Shown: piece after piece, positions 1 to 11,377 of the stretch
Layout of the letters: each line of letters begins with the position of its first letter
How positions within the stretch are numbered: position 1 is the stretch's first letter
From: Cladocopium goreaui
Lineage: Eukaryota; Sar; Dinophyceae; Suessiales; Symbiodiniaceae
Length of the DNA stretch: 64,000 nucleotides
NCBI GenBank assembly: GCA_947184155.2
Contig: CAMXCT020000381.1
Location: forward strand, 120,534 to 184,533
Reading direction: 5' to 3'
Translations under genes and position numbers: made by a program
Notes under the pieces: generated by a model
What the model was told of the DNA's origin: nothing
What the model saw: the letters and a program-made list of their open reading frames with translations, nothing else
The model's database searches: none

Positions 1-280
1 GTAGGTTGATATGTCAATGAGCAGAATGGAGGGTCGGGGGGTGGTAGGAAGCCAAGATGAGAAATCTTCCGGGCCCAGGTTCCACTGGCAGGATCATCTG
101 TGAAACCGGCTGATAAACATGGATAAACTAGCTCTTGACAACTAACCCAGAGTCCTCAAAATCCGATTTTTCCTCCCCACATTTTTAGATGTTTCGCCAT
201 TTTCCCCCCATATTTTCATATATTTTCCACATCCTTACCAGGTTTTCCCATTTCAAACGGGCGATCACCCGGTTGCTCAC

Positions 281-393
281 CTTCCCATCCAGGTGACGCC
301 TGGCCCCGGCTTCAGCACCGTGGCGATGTGGCGGGCCCGGCGATCCTCCTGCGGCAAAATCAGGCGATGCTCCTCTTGAAGCTGGGCCAACTC
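281..393 (-). CDS. Candidate coiled-coil exon
   Basis: A GC-rich segment in AT-rich surroundings, encoding ELAQLQEEHRLILPQEDRRA and ending in a canonical donor GGGAAG|GTGAGC. The acceptor is CGCCAG. The protein is charged and helical. It lies downstream of the TNase gene on the same strand and may belong to the next gene. A palindromic element (434-537) sits about 40 nt upstream of its acceptor. No family recognised. Confidence 0.45.
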
Positions 394-433
394 CTGGCGA
401 AGATCATGATAGGTAGATAATTATTATAATAGA

Positions 434-537
434 TACCCTCTGGTAATTTAACGTAGCTATTGAAAATGGCAATTTATAGTGGATTTTCCCATTGAAAATT
501 GTGATTTTCCCTAGTTATGTTAGTTTACCAGAGGGTA
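434..537. mobile_element. Palindromic TA-flanked element, copy 1
   Basis: Terminal inverted repeats CCCTCTGGTAATTTAAC and its partial complement ending ACCAGAGGG, flanked by TA on both sides. Internal sequence resembles other copies (TTTTCCCA..AGTTATGTTAG). Lies about 40 nt upstream of the candidate exon at 281-393. Confidence 0.8.
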
Positions 538-1316
538 ATAGCTAGTTATGGATAGTTAACTAATGGATAGATAATTAACAATTAATAGATTCATAACTAA
601 TGGATAGATCATAATAACTAGTTATGGATAGTTAATAACTAAGATGGATAGTCAACTAATAATTAATATCCAAGAGTTAATTATCCAGTAGTTATTAATT
701 ATCTCCTGGCTATTAATAAATAATGGATAATTAATGGATAAGTAATGAGTAACATATTAATAACTCCTGGTAGTGGATTATTGATCTGGTTAATAACTAA
801 TGGATAATGATAATATAATGGATAGTTTTCATAACTAATGAATAACATAGATATCTCAGATTATTGACATGGATAGTCAATAACTAAGGGATAGTTACAG
901 TAATGTGAAGATCATCCATTAATCACGATAGTTTCTCTTCTGGTCTTTTAACAACTAAGTTAATGGTCAATTATTTTTGTGATCAATTAATAACTAATGG
1001 ATATCTAAATGGACCATTTCTGGGCATCCAATATTCAAGCCAAAAGCTAGTGCATAGAAATTCATAGAAATAGTGAAATAAGATGGAAATAACTAGAGTT
1101 AATTTACATGGTCATGGTGGCTATGACATTTCTCAAAATTACATTTAATAGTAAACTGATACCACTGATACTGTAGTTTCTCAAAATGAAACAGTTCTGA
1201 AGTTCTGGGTATCTCTGGAACGATCATCTGGAAAATCGACGAATATTTCCAGATAACCAGAGCTTAGTGAGAACCATGGCTTTCCAAAATATTGATGTAA
1301 ACATCACAATAATTCC

Positions 1317-1423
1317 TACCATCTGCTTATTTAACATAGCCATGGAAAATGGCTCATAGAAATAGATGGTTTACCTATTAACAATTGTGATTTTCCATGG
1401 CTATGTTAAATAACCAGAGGATA
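1317..1423. mobile_element. Palindromic TA-flanked element, copy 2
   Basis: TACCATCTGCTTATTTAACA at the left and TTAAATAACCAGAGGATA at the right, with CATAGCCATGG arms. Slightly diverged ends. Confidence 0.7.
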
Positions 1424-1832
1424 CAGTAATACATTTGTGTGAACATATTGCCATGACAAAGGATACACTCAAGGATGGGAATTGCCACAAGGCACCATGT
1501 CCGGATGTACTCAAGAAGAACTTGGTGGGGTCACGAAAAAAGGTTTACAGTACCCAAAAATTCAAACAATGGTTGTGACTTTTGCATGTAAAAAAACCTA
1601 AGGTTCCATGTGGCACTTTCCAGGAAATCATCGTGGCACCTGACTCCAAGTTTAAATATGTTTTAAACTGGGGTGAAGCATCAAATTCCATGGTGGCTTT
1701 CCCAAGCCTCAAGTGAGTAAAGGGTTTGTGACGTCGGCTTACCACGAATTATTTTTGTAGCATATAGCTGATTTTATCAGTAGCAATTGTCAACCATTAC
1801 TAAGCATCATTCACCATGAATTTTCCAACCAT

Positions 1833-1944
1833 TACCCTCTGGTAAACTAACAGTTTGCTATTGAAAATGCCCATAGAAATAATGAGTTTTTCCATTAGAA
1901 ATGGTGATTTTTTCCATAGTTATGTAAATGTTTACCAGAGGGTA
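1833..1944. mobile_element. Palindromic TA-flanked element, copy 3
   Basis: TACCCTCTGGTAAACTAACA left end, TTTACCAGAGGGTA right end. Just downstream of the weak candidate exon near 2000. Confidence 0.8.
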
Positions 1945-1974
1945 ACGACCACCATTCTGATCACCATGTTTTTC

Positions 1975-2050
1975 CCATGATATCACCGCCTCGGCCATCA
2001 GGAGCACCAAATTCATTGCGCAGTGGTTCAGTGCTTCATCGTTGAAGGTT
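1975..2050 (-). CDS. Weak candidate exon
   Basis: The minus strand reads DEALNHCAMNLVLLMAEAV in a locally GC-richer stretch just above a palindromic element (1833-1944). Borders are not clear. No family recognised. Confidence 0.2.
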
Positions 2051-2682
2051 TCATGGTTCACAGTGCCTTGTAATGGTTAGAAGCAAAACACATAAATTGT
2101 GTTGATATAGCGTTGATAGATCTTAATTAGTGGTTAATAATGGTTGAACAGTTCATGGTTAAGAATGCATAAGAATTGTTAACAGTAAGTTAATTCATAG
2201 AGATCATGCAACACCGCAACAGTGTTTGTATCTTCAAAAATGATGCGTGTTGAATCGTGTTGATATTGTGTGTGCCAGCAGTCCTCTGATGATGTTTTCT
2301 ATTTTGTCTACATGCCCATTTTACAGTGCCGTCATGTTCAATTAATTTCTAGGGACCAGCTGGGGCCAGCAGATTTCATGCGCGCTAAAATTGAGTCCAG
2401 CCCACATTTCCCAATCATTTTTGAATACCCAACTTCAACCACCAACATTAACCATTGATGTTTAGGACATATTCACTCTCTCTCTCTCTCTCCCCCTCCC
2501 TCTCTCTCCATCGCCCTCTCCGGGAGTTCAGCATCTTGCTGAACGCGAACATTAGGACATATTGCACACATCAATTTGACATAAATATCAACTGTTTCCT
2601 ATTTGCAAGCAATCCACCAACATCAACCAACCATGTCAGAGTCAGTGGGGCATGGCCGTGGATGTCCATGCCGCAGCTCAAA

Positions 2683-2712
2683 TCATGTCATGCATCCCAG
2701 TTCGTAATAGGC
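2683..2712 (-). CDS. Possible last TNase exon (short C-terminal tail and stop)
   Basis: If the GC donor at 3195 is used, an acceptor after TTACAGCAG allows a phase-0 join to AYYELGCMT followed by TGA. Phase and stop fit, but there is no homology support for such a short tail. Confidence 0.25.
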   Translation of the reverse strand, partial: AYYELGCMT

Positions 2713-2763
2713 CTGCTGTAAGCCAGCTGTAAATGGGATAAACTCCATATTATATATGCACAC

Positions 2764-2811
<48 letters not shown>

Positions 2812-3821
2812 TAGAATAGATAGATAGATAGATTAGAATAGATAGATAGATAGATTAGAATAGATAGATTAGATTAGATTAGATTAGATTAGATTAGGTT
2901 AGGTTAGGTTAGGTTAGATTAGATTAGATAGATCGATAGATCGATAGATCGATAGATAGATAGATAGATAGATCGATAGATCGATAGATCGATAGATCGA
3001 TAGATCGATAGATCGATAGATAGATAGATAGATAGATAGATAGGTAGATATATAGTTAATATATGATTAAATCTCTCTCTCTCTCTCTATATGCTATTAG
3101 ATGTATTTAACACTATTCAAATGTTATTGGGAACTTCATGGAAATTGCACATCCAGATCATTCCGTCAATGGACCCGGAAAATCACTGAATACGCGGTTT
3201 GTGCCGCCGCCTCGCTTCCAGCGCTTCCAGGGCTAGCTGTCGATGTCGTTGGCCCCGCTGGCGACTTGGATGCACAAGCGCCCCAAAGACCCTTGCCCGC
3301 AGCTTTGGCATCCTTTTCCTCAGACGTGACGTTGCTCCGGTGAAGATGTTTGATGGACACATGATGATTGTAAAATCACATGAAAAGCACTGCCTGATGA
3401 TGATGATGGTGAAGAATAAGAAGAAGATGATGATGATGATGACGATGATGGACGATGATGGACGATGATGGACGATGATGGACGATGATGGACGATGATG
3501 GACGATGATGGACGATGATGGACGATGATGGACGATGATGGACGATGATGGACGATGATGGACGATGATGGACGATGATGACGATGATGGACGATGATGG
3601 ACGATGATGATGACGATGATGGACGATGATGGACGATGATGGACGATGATGGACGATGATGGACGATGATGGACGATGATGGACGATGATGGACGATGAT
3701 GGACGATGATGGACGATGATGGACGATGATGGACGATGATGGACGATGATGGACGATGATGGACGGTGATGACGATGATGGACGATGATGGACGATGATG
3801 GAGGATGATGGAGGATGATGG

Positions 3822-3854
<33 letters not shown>

Positions 3855-6800
3855 TTGATGTTGAGGTGCAGTTCACGCCCCATTCTTGCCAATTCCCCCC
3901 CACAGATTCTCCTTACCCCCACCACCACATCCCCCACGTTATCCCACGTCCAGGTTTCCAGCTCCACAAACTTCGTGTCGTATTTCACATTGGGCGCCAC
4001 CTTGTAGCGCTTCGCCGCGCCCTGCTTCACCAGTTCTGCGTTCAAAAAGAGCTGGTCCGAAGACCTGTCTTCAAAGGTTGACCCAAAAAACCATGGGGAT
4101 ATTCATGGAATACTGCTGCCATTGGGATGAACCAACAATATTTCATTATGGGGTTTGTGTTCAGGATCACACCATTTCATGGGATGTAGTGATGGGTGTG
4201 TCTGAACATGGTTCGTGATTGTACCACCCAACATATATTCCGAAACCTTGCATTTTAAACAGGATGATCAATTGATAAACCGTTATATTGTTTTGGCACC
4301 TATTTTCAATTTCTTCAGACAAACCTAAAATACGTTTGCGCATATTTAACCCCAAACGATTGGAACGTGGGCAAAGGTACACATGAGCTGACAGGTAGGA
4401 TTGCCGCGCGCACTACCATCGAACTAATGAAGATGAACAACTCAACGGCCATACTGGCCATACTAAAGAAAACCAGAACATCAATTGTGGTTTCCCTGCT
4501 GGTTGATCACCTACGCAAGAAGTCTATCTCAGCCCAAGCTCTTTGCCTCGAATGGGGTCCCAAGCATACCCCGGCTGATTCACCACCGTGCGCCTGTAGA
4601 GGTACGCCAGCTGTCTCCCATATTTGTCCACAGGTTCCACATCCAGTTCAACCTTCACTTTTGTCCCTGGAGGTAGCCTTGGAGAGGCTGCTGCTTCCAT
4701 GGCTTTGAAGCCCAACCTTCGAGACTATGCTGAATCGATGATCATTTCCTGAAAAAGCACCATGGCAAGCACCATACCCAGTTTAGTTTACCCGAGAGTA
4801 TCTCCATTTCTGATGTTGAACCAGGGTGAACCCACACTGATAGTTGACCAAACTGCGGCAAGCTGCAAGCTCTTGGTCAAGGCCGATGCTTCGGGGCCGT
4901 AACAGTCCGGGGGCGCGCCCTCTTTTTGCCTGGCGGGTACGACCATCTCAACATATCTCAGCAGGTGCGGTTCAATGATTGAAGGGACTGTGAGACTAGA
5001 ACGGAAAACAAGAACTGTTTGCAAACCACCAACATCCATGAGCCAGTGTATCTGTGAGTGGGTAGGCGGGATGCTTGTTTCAGATGTTCTATGAAGACTT
5101 CCCCAAAACCATTGAAAAGAGAGTGTCTTGCACACCAAGCTGCACGTGTTCCATCAGTGTGGCTAACTTATGGGGGCATCCCCAACCACAACCTGAGATC
5201 ACATGGAGTATCATGTGTCCCGTAAGCTATCACTCTTATACTCTTTGAGGGCAAAATTAAGCCACGAACTCTATTCTCTGCAGGATCATCATCATTAATC
5301 AATCAGCTTGAAATGCAGTGATTTTGGACGGCTTTCCCAACATTTTCTTATTTCCCCAACAAATCCACCAAAAGTCAGTCTATTTTCCCAATAGCTTTCC
5401 CCCAACAAATCACACAGTTGGTGATTTTATGTGATTTTGACATATCCCATTGTCACATAGTGTCACCATTTTCCAAACTGACATAGGTCACGTGATTTTG
5501 GAGGATTTCCCTCTTTATTTCGCAAACAAGCACCCGCAAAAATCGGTGATTGTCCCGAAACGAATGCTTCAGTTTCCAGCCTTTTCGTTAATCCGGGTTC
5601 ATTCGCCATTTCTGAGGGAATCCTATATACCCTCTTGTAATCAAACGTGGTTGGCTGGAAAATAAGTTCGATGATTTTCCCAGCGACCCAACCTTCATGG
5701 CTAGTTTGTTTTTGCCTGGGCGCCAGCCATGTTTGATTTTCCGCCAGAGGGTGTCCCACTTTTTTTGGCCCATGAACCATTGTTAACCCATGGTGACCTC
5801 AATATTAGCCATTAACAACCATCATCAACCATTATTAACCATGATTACACTAACCGTTATTCCCCCATTATTCCCCCATCATATAAAATCTACACTATGA
5901 CCCGTCGAGAAAATTCGACCAGACGCCTCGGTGCTACCGTCTCGGGCGTGTTGATGCCAATCAAGCGACAGCGCCCGGCAAATTTCAAGTTCACCTTAGA
6001 GCTAACGCCCTAGGCTTGGTGGATTTTATGGTAAAGCCATGTAAAGCCTATAATAAATAGGTGTGATAATTCTGGGAAATACTGGGATAATAATAAATAA
6101 ATTGGTGACCAAGAATCAATGTTCGGAATTATCTGATAATTGTCGGATAACTACGCAATAATTATGAGAGAACTATGGACAACATAACTGATAGTTATAG
6201 AGAAACATAGAAAACCCATCCCTGATAGGCAGTGGTTTGTGATTTTCCAGGTTTCCCACTTTTCGTCATCTTTTTGGGGGTTACTATATATATATATATA
6301 TAAATATGTAAATAAATAAATAAATATATATATATATTTATTCATTTATTTATTTAGTGGGGGTTTCCATAAATATGGGTACCCCAAATGGATGATTTAT
6401 AGTGGAAAACCGCCTAAAACGGATAATTTAGGGGTACCCCTATTTTTTGGGCCCCTCCCTTTTGATCTCTATGACTTTAAGGAATCTTTAACAGTTTATT
6501 GGCCCAGGTGCTGTGTCCCCATCGATGACTTTCACAATCTCATCCTCCTGCAAAGGGCAGGATCCCCGAGTCCCAAATGTGTTTTGATATGCCTAGACAC
6601 TCATCATCATCCATGATCTGCAGGATGTCTGCTATATCATCCAATTCCGGTGTCTGGCATTTTTTTCAATTTCGGGCATCGCTTTTCCAAGAGTTTACGT
6701 GCATTGAGCCGGCCCTGCCATAAAAAAAAAGCATCCTTTGACATGTATGCAAACATGGGTGAAAGGGAGAAGTACACGTGGGACTGGCCATCTGCTCTGC

Positions 6801-7368
6801 AAATCAAAATTCCTTACACAGCAAGCGGCGCGGGAGCATTGCCATAGCTCAACCCTCAAACGGAAGAAAACACGCGAGAGTTGTGAAGAGGAAACAGTGG
6901 AAATCAACGTCGGTCAGGAAATCAACATTCCATATGAATTTGCATGGATCATACATGTATACACATTCAAATATACATAATAAGTTAGAACCGCAGACTA
7001 CTAATCACACTAATGATTGCACATAGCATGTCAGATACCGTATTTCCCCAAATATATGTATATATACACACTTTATTATTATATATATATATGTTTTATA
7101 CAAGCAAATGTATATATATATGTATACACAATAATATGTATATAAATATATAAAATGTAACATATATTAAAATACTGTATGCATATGCTTTTTTGATCTT
7201 TTTTGTTGCGTCCATTTCTCGCCCATTCCTTACCGGCTTCCCAACGTTCCCCCCCGTCTCCGGTGGTGGTGGGCCACTGGCGGCACGACTGCGCCGAGGG
7301 CTGGCCAGCAGCAGCAAACCAACCAGACCTGCCTGAGATATGAACGGCCCATCTTGGCGGCCCTGCAT
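2683..7368 (-). CDS. Thermonuclease (staphylococcal nuclease-like, TNase) family gene, multi-exon
   Basis: Spliced model read right to left: exons 7368-7234, 6547-6512, 5994-5927, 4929-4864, 4677-4594, 4064-3959, 3318-3196 and possibly 2712-2683. Joined, they keep one frame and give about 200 residues with TNase motifs in the family order: VKVIDGDT, CRLIGINTPETVAPRQ, CYGPEAS, VDKYGRQLAYLYR, NAELVKQGAAKRYKV and AKAAGKGLW. The aspartate of DGDT, the arginine of CRLIG, the glutamate of TPET and the arginine of DKYGRQLAY sit where the Ca2+-binding and catalytic residues of the family lie, so an active phosphodiesterase acting on DNA or RNA is expected. The first exon carries a hydrophobic run (GLVGLLLLA), suggesting a signal peptide or anchor. 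Intron borders are one GT-AG, four GC-AG and one GA-AG, plus a possible GC-AG before the last exon. Family assignment is strong; the first and last exons are less certain. Confidence 0.8.
2766..3055. repeat. GATA/GATC/GATTA microsatellite array
   Basis: Runs of GATA, interrupted by GATTAGAATA units, a GATTA run that drifts into four TTAGG units (about 2893-2915), then GATC-GATA alternation. Confidence 0.9.
3196..3318 (-). CDS. TNase gene exon 7 (AKAAGKGLW) and low-complexity tail
   Basis: It starts EKDAKAAGKGLWGAC, the last conserved block of the TNase fold, then a Ser/Thr/Ala/Pro/Gly tail ending EAAAQT. The acceptor follows CACGTCTGAG. The 3' end is uncertain: a GC donor after QT at 3196, or read-through to a stop a little beyond. 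The tail is probably disordered. Confidence 0.7.
3427..3855. repeat. GACGATGATG 10-bp minisatellite
   Basis: About 40 near-perfect 10-bp units with occasional 7- and 13-bp variants, ending in a GAT run. It lies in the presumed TNase intron between 3959 and 3318. Open frames here (His/Ser/Val repeats) are repeat translation, not genes. Confidence 0.95.
3959..4064 (-). CDS. TNase gene exon 6 (NAELVKQGAAKRYKVAPN)
   Basis: A 106-nt exon; after completing the split arginine it reads SSDQLFLNAELVKQG then AAKRYKVAPNVKYDTKFVEL. This matches the family segment 'vN..Lv..G.A..y..p...y...f...e'. The acceptor follows GAAGACAG. The donor appears to be GA (GAAACC), the only choice that joins KFVEL directly to EKDAKAAGKGLW. 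Confidence 0.85.
4594..4677 (-). CDS. TNase gene exon 5 (DKYGRQLAYLYR)
   Basis: An 84-nt exon encoding LPPGTKVKVELDVEPVDKYG followed by RQLAYLY. DKYGR.LAY is the most diagnostic TNase motif and holds the second catalytic arginine. The acceptor follows CTCCAAG and the donor is GC (GCGCACGG). Confidence 0.85.
4864..4929 (-). CDS. TNase gene exon 4 (PPDCYGPEASALTK)
   Basis: A 66-nt exon encoding QKEGAPPDCYGPEASALTK, the segment between the TPE motif and the central strand where the family shows 'fG.eAs..l'. The acceptor follows CGCCAG. The donor is GC (GCTTGCCG), splitting a glutamine codon CA|G completed by the next exon. Confidence 0.75.
5628..5753. mobile_element. Diverged palindromic element
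   Basis: Left end TACCCTCTTGTAATCAAACG and right end GCCAGAGGGTG keep the family outline; the arms are heavily changed. Lies inside the presumed TNase intron between 5927 and 4929. Confidence 0.45.
5927..5994 (-). CDS. TNase gene exon 3 (RLIGINTPETVAP)
   Basis: A 68-nt exon beginning VNLKFAGRCRLIGINTPE. It carries the catalytic arginine and the TPE motif of the family. It ends in phase 2 at a GC donor (GCGTCTGG), so the split codon AG|G restores arginine. Confidence 0.8.
6377..6440. mobile_element. Small inverted-repeat element with GGGTACCCC ends
   Basis: Begins GGGTACCCCAAATGGATGAT and ends ATAATTTAGGGGTACCCC; a related element with the same ends is at 48843-48930. Lies about 70 nt from the TNase microexon 6512-6547. 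Confidence 0.55.
6512..6547 (-). CDS. TNase gene exon 2 (VKVIDGDT microexon)
   Basis: A 36-nt, 12-codon exon encoding EDEIVKVIDGDT, the conserved start of the TNase fold with the DGD metal-site aspartates. The acceptor is TTTGCAG and the donor is GC (GCACCTGG). It joins in phase 0 to both neighbours. Confidence 0.75.
7234..7368 (-). CDS. TNase gene exon 1 (putative N-terminus with hydrophobic leader)
   Basis: Forty-five codons from an ATG at 7368 to a GTAAGG donor just below 7234. Only this frame ends in the phase needed by the next exon. It encodes GLVGLLLLA followed by a Pro/Gly-rich linker ending NVGKP, consistent with a signal peptide or membrane anchor before the nuclease domain. Another frame also has an ATG and a hydrophobic stretch but ends in the wrong phase. 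The start is inferred; an upstream exon cannot be excluded. Confidence 0.5.
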
Positions 7369-7723
7369 TTTTTTTCAATTCAGCTTAGCATATCGTAGTA
7401 TGTACATATATATAAGACTATATATATAATTACATATGTATAACACTTTAGGGTTATGTGTGTATATAACTACTGTATATATATATATACACAGATATAT
7501 AGATATATATATATATACACATATATATACATATACATACACAATAATATATATATATACATTCATATATGTGTAAACGATATTAAGGTGTACTAAACGG
7601 CCCATCTGAGGTTTAGCCAGAAATAAGGATAAGTATGATAAATAAGATATGCGATCATCCTAGGCATGGGAATGGAAGCATCTTAGCTGCCATCAATTCT
7701 CCAGACAAGGTACAAAAAGGCGC

Positions 7724-7801
7724 CTTCCAAGCGTCTCTGGTTGTCCCTTCTCCTGTGCAGCTTTGTTCGCCATTTGCACTCGTTCTGGAGAAGCTGAAGA
7801 C
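7724..7801 (-). CDS. Candidate exon, charged helical
   Basis: A 78-nt segment with acceptor GGAAGTAG and a GC donor after GGAAG. It encodes SPERVQMANKAAQEKGQPET. It lies about 360 nt upstream of the TNase start on the same strand, so it probably ends the preceding gene of the array. No family recognised. Confidence 0.4.
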
Positions 7802-8115
7802 CTACTTCCATGTCCTTTCCACCTAAACACACACATGGGTTTGTCTGCAAATAGAGTACCCCCAAATCCCATTGTGACCATTTTCCCCAATTTTCCCTAT
7901 TCAGTGACCATTTGGGGGATATATACACACATTTATATGTATAATTATGTATATATATATATAGTGCATATATATATATATAGTGCATATATATATATAG
8001 TGCATATATATATATACATTTGTATGTATATATATATATACAGTATATATATATATACGCCACTTTTTTTTTAAAACGCATCAGCAAGTTATGTGGCTAC
8101 TGACCCATCCCGCGC

Positions 8116-8184
8116 CTGTGAGCTTTGGCGTGCCCAGCGTGGGAGATTCCACGCTCTCCGGCAAGATTGAGCTGTCTGAGGCGC
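8116..8184 (-). CDS. Candidate exon
   Basis: A 69-nt GC-rich segment bounded by AGAGCAG and a GC donor after CTCACAG. Two frames are open. One gives a basic, helical peptide (RLRQLNLAGERG) that joins in phase to the candidate exon at 7724-7801. The other gives a Ser/Pro-rich peptide. Confidence 0.3.
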
Positions 8185-8194
8185 CTGCTCTGGT

Positions 8195-8252
8195 AGTTGG
8201 CCATGGTTCAACATGGTTCAACATGGTTCAACATGGTTCAACATGGTTCAAC
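8195..8252. repeat. Short 10-bp tandem repeat
   Basis: Five copies of ATGGTTCAAC. Confidence 0.85.
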
Positions 8253-9454
8253 CCCAACTTTGTTGCCTGTAACATTGTATCCAATTCCTTTTTGATGACT
8301 ATAAACTACAATCAAAACATATTTTTGGCTGGGTATACGGTATACGCCACTTCAAACGCGCGATAGTCGGGTGATTCAACCTTCTGAGCCTTTGAGATGG
8401 AACACGTCACACGAGTGGCCACTGCGTCTTTGTCAAATCACTGATGGCCAGGGGACCTCATTTTGTTTCCATTTTGATATCAACGTCATCCAAGACTCAG
8501 GGTATTTTCCACTCCTCAATTGGATTACCAAAGGGTTGTTGCCGCTATACCCTTTCAGACTTGGCACGAAGCATTGCTGCCCAGTGCGCCATGTGCAACT
8601 TATCAACAGAAATTTCAGGCCACCTAACTTGAAGGTACCTACAAAATGTGAGGTCTATGATTTTTGGCTGCCAAGGGCATGCCCAACCCAAAATATGGCC
8701 AACATTTGGGGCGCAAAGGACCTTGAATTGAAACCCAAAAAGGGCCAGCCAGCCTTGGCAAAAACACCATGGACCTGTGACAGGTCCAAATGGGGAACAT
8801 GATGGTGGACAACTAGGGAGTACCCTAGCTTTGGACAAACCTTAACGGTCCAAACGAGAGAACCTGCGTGTTTTGGAGTTCCGGAACGTCCACGCTGAAA
8901 TACGATGCTTAGATGCTTCACTTCATCCATGAACCCCTTTGCAAAAACAGCATGATTCCCCTACGATCTCTGAGTTCCTTCCCGGTGTGGACCAGGTGGT
9001 TTCAATCATTATCTTTGGGATGAAAAGTCCCAACCGGCCTGCACCGCCACATCAGCGAGTGGTGCGCTGCATAGGGTCATGGTGACCGGGGAAGCAGCAC
9101 ACGGCCGCAAACACAGCCCCCTACCAATATATTGAGCCAACAGGGACCACAAATTCATACTGCATGTGGAGGTGTTTCTCTAAAATTTCAGATGATCTCA
9201 CTTAGATTCACTTCGAACATGGATATCAACCTGTGTGGATCTTCTATATATAATATAATATAAGCATATGTAACTATATAAACCATATAATGCGTTTATC
9301 AAACTACAACTTCAAGGTCCACGTAGAGGTTGAACTAGTTTGGAGATGGCCACGGGTGGGTCCAATGTGCCAACAGAACTTGACATCTGGCCACCATCTT
9401 TTCGTTTGGGGGTGTTCAGTATTAGGGGGAAGGGATTAGCGGTGAAAAATGGGC

Positions 9455-9578
9455 TACCCCCTGGTAATTTAACATAACTATGGAAAATCACTATTTCTCA
9501 TCGGTAAATCATCATAAATCATCTATCTATATATATATATATGTCTATGGGCCATGGCTTACCATAGCTATGTTAAAT
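9455..9578. mobile_element. Degenerate palindromic element
   Basis: CTACCCCCTGGTAATTTAAC at left, CATAGCTATGTTAAATGA at right; the terminal CCAGAGGGTA is lost and an AT microsatellite has expanded inside. Confidence 0.5.
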
Positions 9579-9624
9579 GAATGACGTCGCTGAGCTTCCC
9601 ACCTCAACCTTTGGATCAACTCAC

Positions 9625-9661
9625 CAGGCTCCTCTGAAGGCAAAATTCTTTCCCAGGTCGT
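9625..9661 (-). CDS. Candidate microexon with canonical donor
   Basis: It ends GAGCCTG|GTGAGTTG, a strong GT donor. The acceptor TCTCCAAG is 37 nt upstream. Too short to assign. Confidence 0.3.
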
Positions 9662-9846
9662 CTTGGAGAATTTCGGAGAGTTTTGGTAGATGGATGTATT
9701 TTGATTATTTTGGCCTTCTGGTCTTGCGAACGTTGCCCTAGACACGGGCTAAAATAAACTCAGGAAGATCCACAGGCCCAAATCAGCAGGCAAGGGCAGC
9801 ATTTATGGATGTTCTCATGCATCAATTCCGGTACGAAGTGGTTTAC

Positions 9847-9952
9847 GCAACATCCGTTGGCTCGTGCATCTTTTGCCAAGTGCCCATGGATCTTCTGCTC
9901 CAAGCAGCTGCGAGTCCTCTGGAACTGATGCAGCCTGGATGGGGCACCAGAG
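9847..9952 (-). CDS. Candidate exon
   Basis: A 106-nt segment between acceptor CTCAGCAG and donor TTGC|GTAAAC, encoding SGAPSRLHQFQRTRSCLEQK and about 15 further residues ending ARANGC. Basic, helical; no family recognised. The opposite strand is also open here, so strand is inferred from context. Confidence 0.4.
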
Positions 9953-11377
9953 CTGCTGAGCTGGTCAACATCGCCCCAACAAGGCGACCCTGCCATATCC
10001 CATGAGTCAATGAGTGGGTCAAATCGTTAGTTGGGGGGATGGTCACATAGAAACTGGGCTGGGAGGCTGCCCATGGCTGCCCCAAACCCAGTTAGCGGAT
10101 GACGCTACAGTCACATCTGCTTGCACCCTTAGAACACCAACATCACAACATTTCTGGCCACGCCCAGCTAGGCTCAAATTAGAACTTCCAACTACACAAA
10201 TCCAGGGGCAAGTGCTTGGGGTGGGATACACATCTTGAAACTCTAAATGTTCGTCTATTGAGCTCATACCTCGTGGAGAGAACTCAGATTGTACAATTCT
10301 CAGTATGAACCAAATTCCAGGCTGTTCAGGACTCACGCGGCCAGCGAACATTTTCACCTGAAGGTGCCTGACATTCTGAAAATGGGACTTTGCCAAGTGA
10401 CATTCAGCTGGTATGAATCAAGCTAAAATGACCCCGGAACCGTCTCGCAATGATTCGCCGTTATGGCTTAAAAACTGCGCAGGGGTTGCCGGGATCGCAG
10501 TCAGATCAACTTTTTCACTCGCCTTTCATCCTGACGAAATGGCGCTGCTGTTTGGCTTGGGTGTCCTATCCACGCTTGACATTTAGATGGGATTTTTCTA
10601 CTGTTTCCAAGCCGAGTTCCTCCACCACACATACCCTTAGCTAGAATCATCTCAAAAAGGTGAAAGAGAACATCATCCAAAAACACAACCGTAAATCCTA
10701 AAGCCACAAAACGTACCTAGAACAACTCTCTCTCTCCATCGCCTTCTCAAGGAGTTCAGCAGAACTAAAGGCGAGTAAGATACAACTAGAACAACTATCT
10801 TAGACTCTTTTTTTAATGGCGGTCCCACAAAAATAGTCACAATTCCTAATTTGTAGTTTATGATGATTCATTATACCCCAAATGGCTGAGAATCAGGGGA
10901 CATTGCAGATCCCACGCTGAGGACACACGCGACGCACAGAGAGAGAGAGAGAGAGAGATAGAGAGAGAGATATATATATAGATATACATATATATATATA
11001 TATGTACATATGGATAAATAAATAAAAAATAAATATATGTATATATATATATGTATATACACATATTTCTATCCATCGGTCTATCCACCTGTACTCTAAT
11101 CCATTCTTATCTATTCTTATCTATCTGTTCGCATCTATATACTCTTACCTATTCTAACCTGTTCTTGTCATTTCTTACCTATTCTTACTTAATTGCTCTT
11201 GCCAACTCTTATCTATTCTTGTCTGCTCTTATCTATTCTTATCTATTATTCTCTCTCTCTCTCTGGCTTTGTCTCTGTATCCATCTCTGTCTGCATCTAT
11301 ATCTACATAGTATATGCCCCTATCTATATAAATCTAAACCTATAGATCTACATATATATATATAAATATCTATATCT
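9953..11377. other. Mostly non-coding; two weak coding-like patches
   Basis: The minus strand near 10070-10130 (VLRVQADVTVASSANW) and 10500-10560 (HPSQTAAPFRQDERRVKK) could be small exons; borders are not secure. The rest is AT and CT microsatellite. Confidence 0.35.

Larger units (their letters stand above)
394..1974. other. Non-coding, AT-rich with TAACTAATGGATA words
   Basis: Apart from three palindromic elements, 540-1000 is a low-complexity stretch of recurring TAACTAATGGATAG, AATAATGGATA and similar words. No gene seen. Confidence 0.6.
8185..9600. other. No gene recognised
   Basis: Holds the ATGGTTCAAC repeat and the degenerate element at 9455. No convincing exon borders with coding composition. 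Confidence 0.4.

Noticed and set aside
3320..4045. Long minus-strand open frames rich in His, Ser, Ile and Val
   Set aside because: Translation of the GACGATGATG minisatellite in different frames; only the first part (exon 3959-4064) is real coding sequence.
8371..8802. 143-codon plus-strand frame
   Set aside because: No motif or coding bias visible; surrounding repeats and AT content look non-coding.
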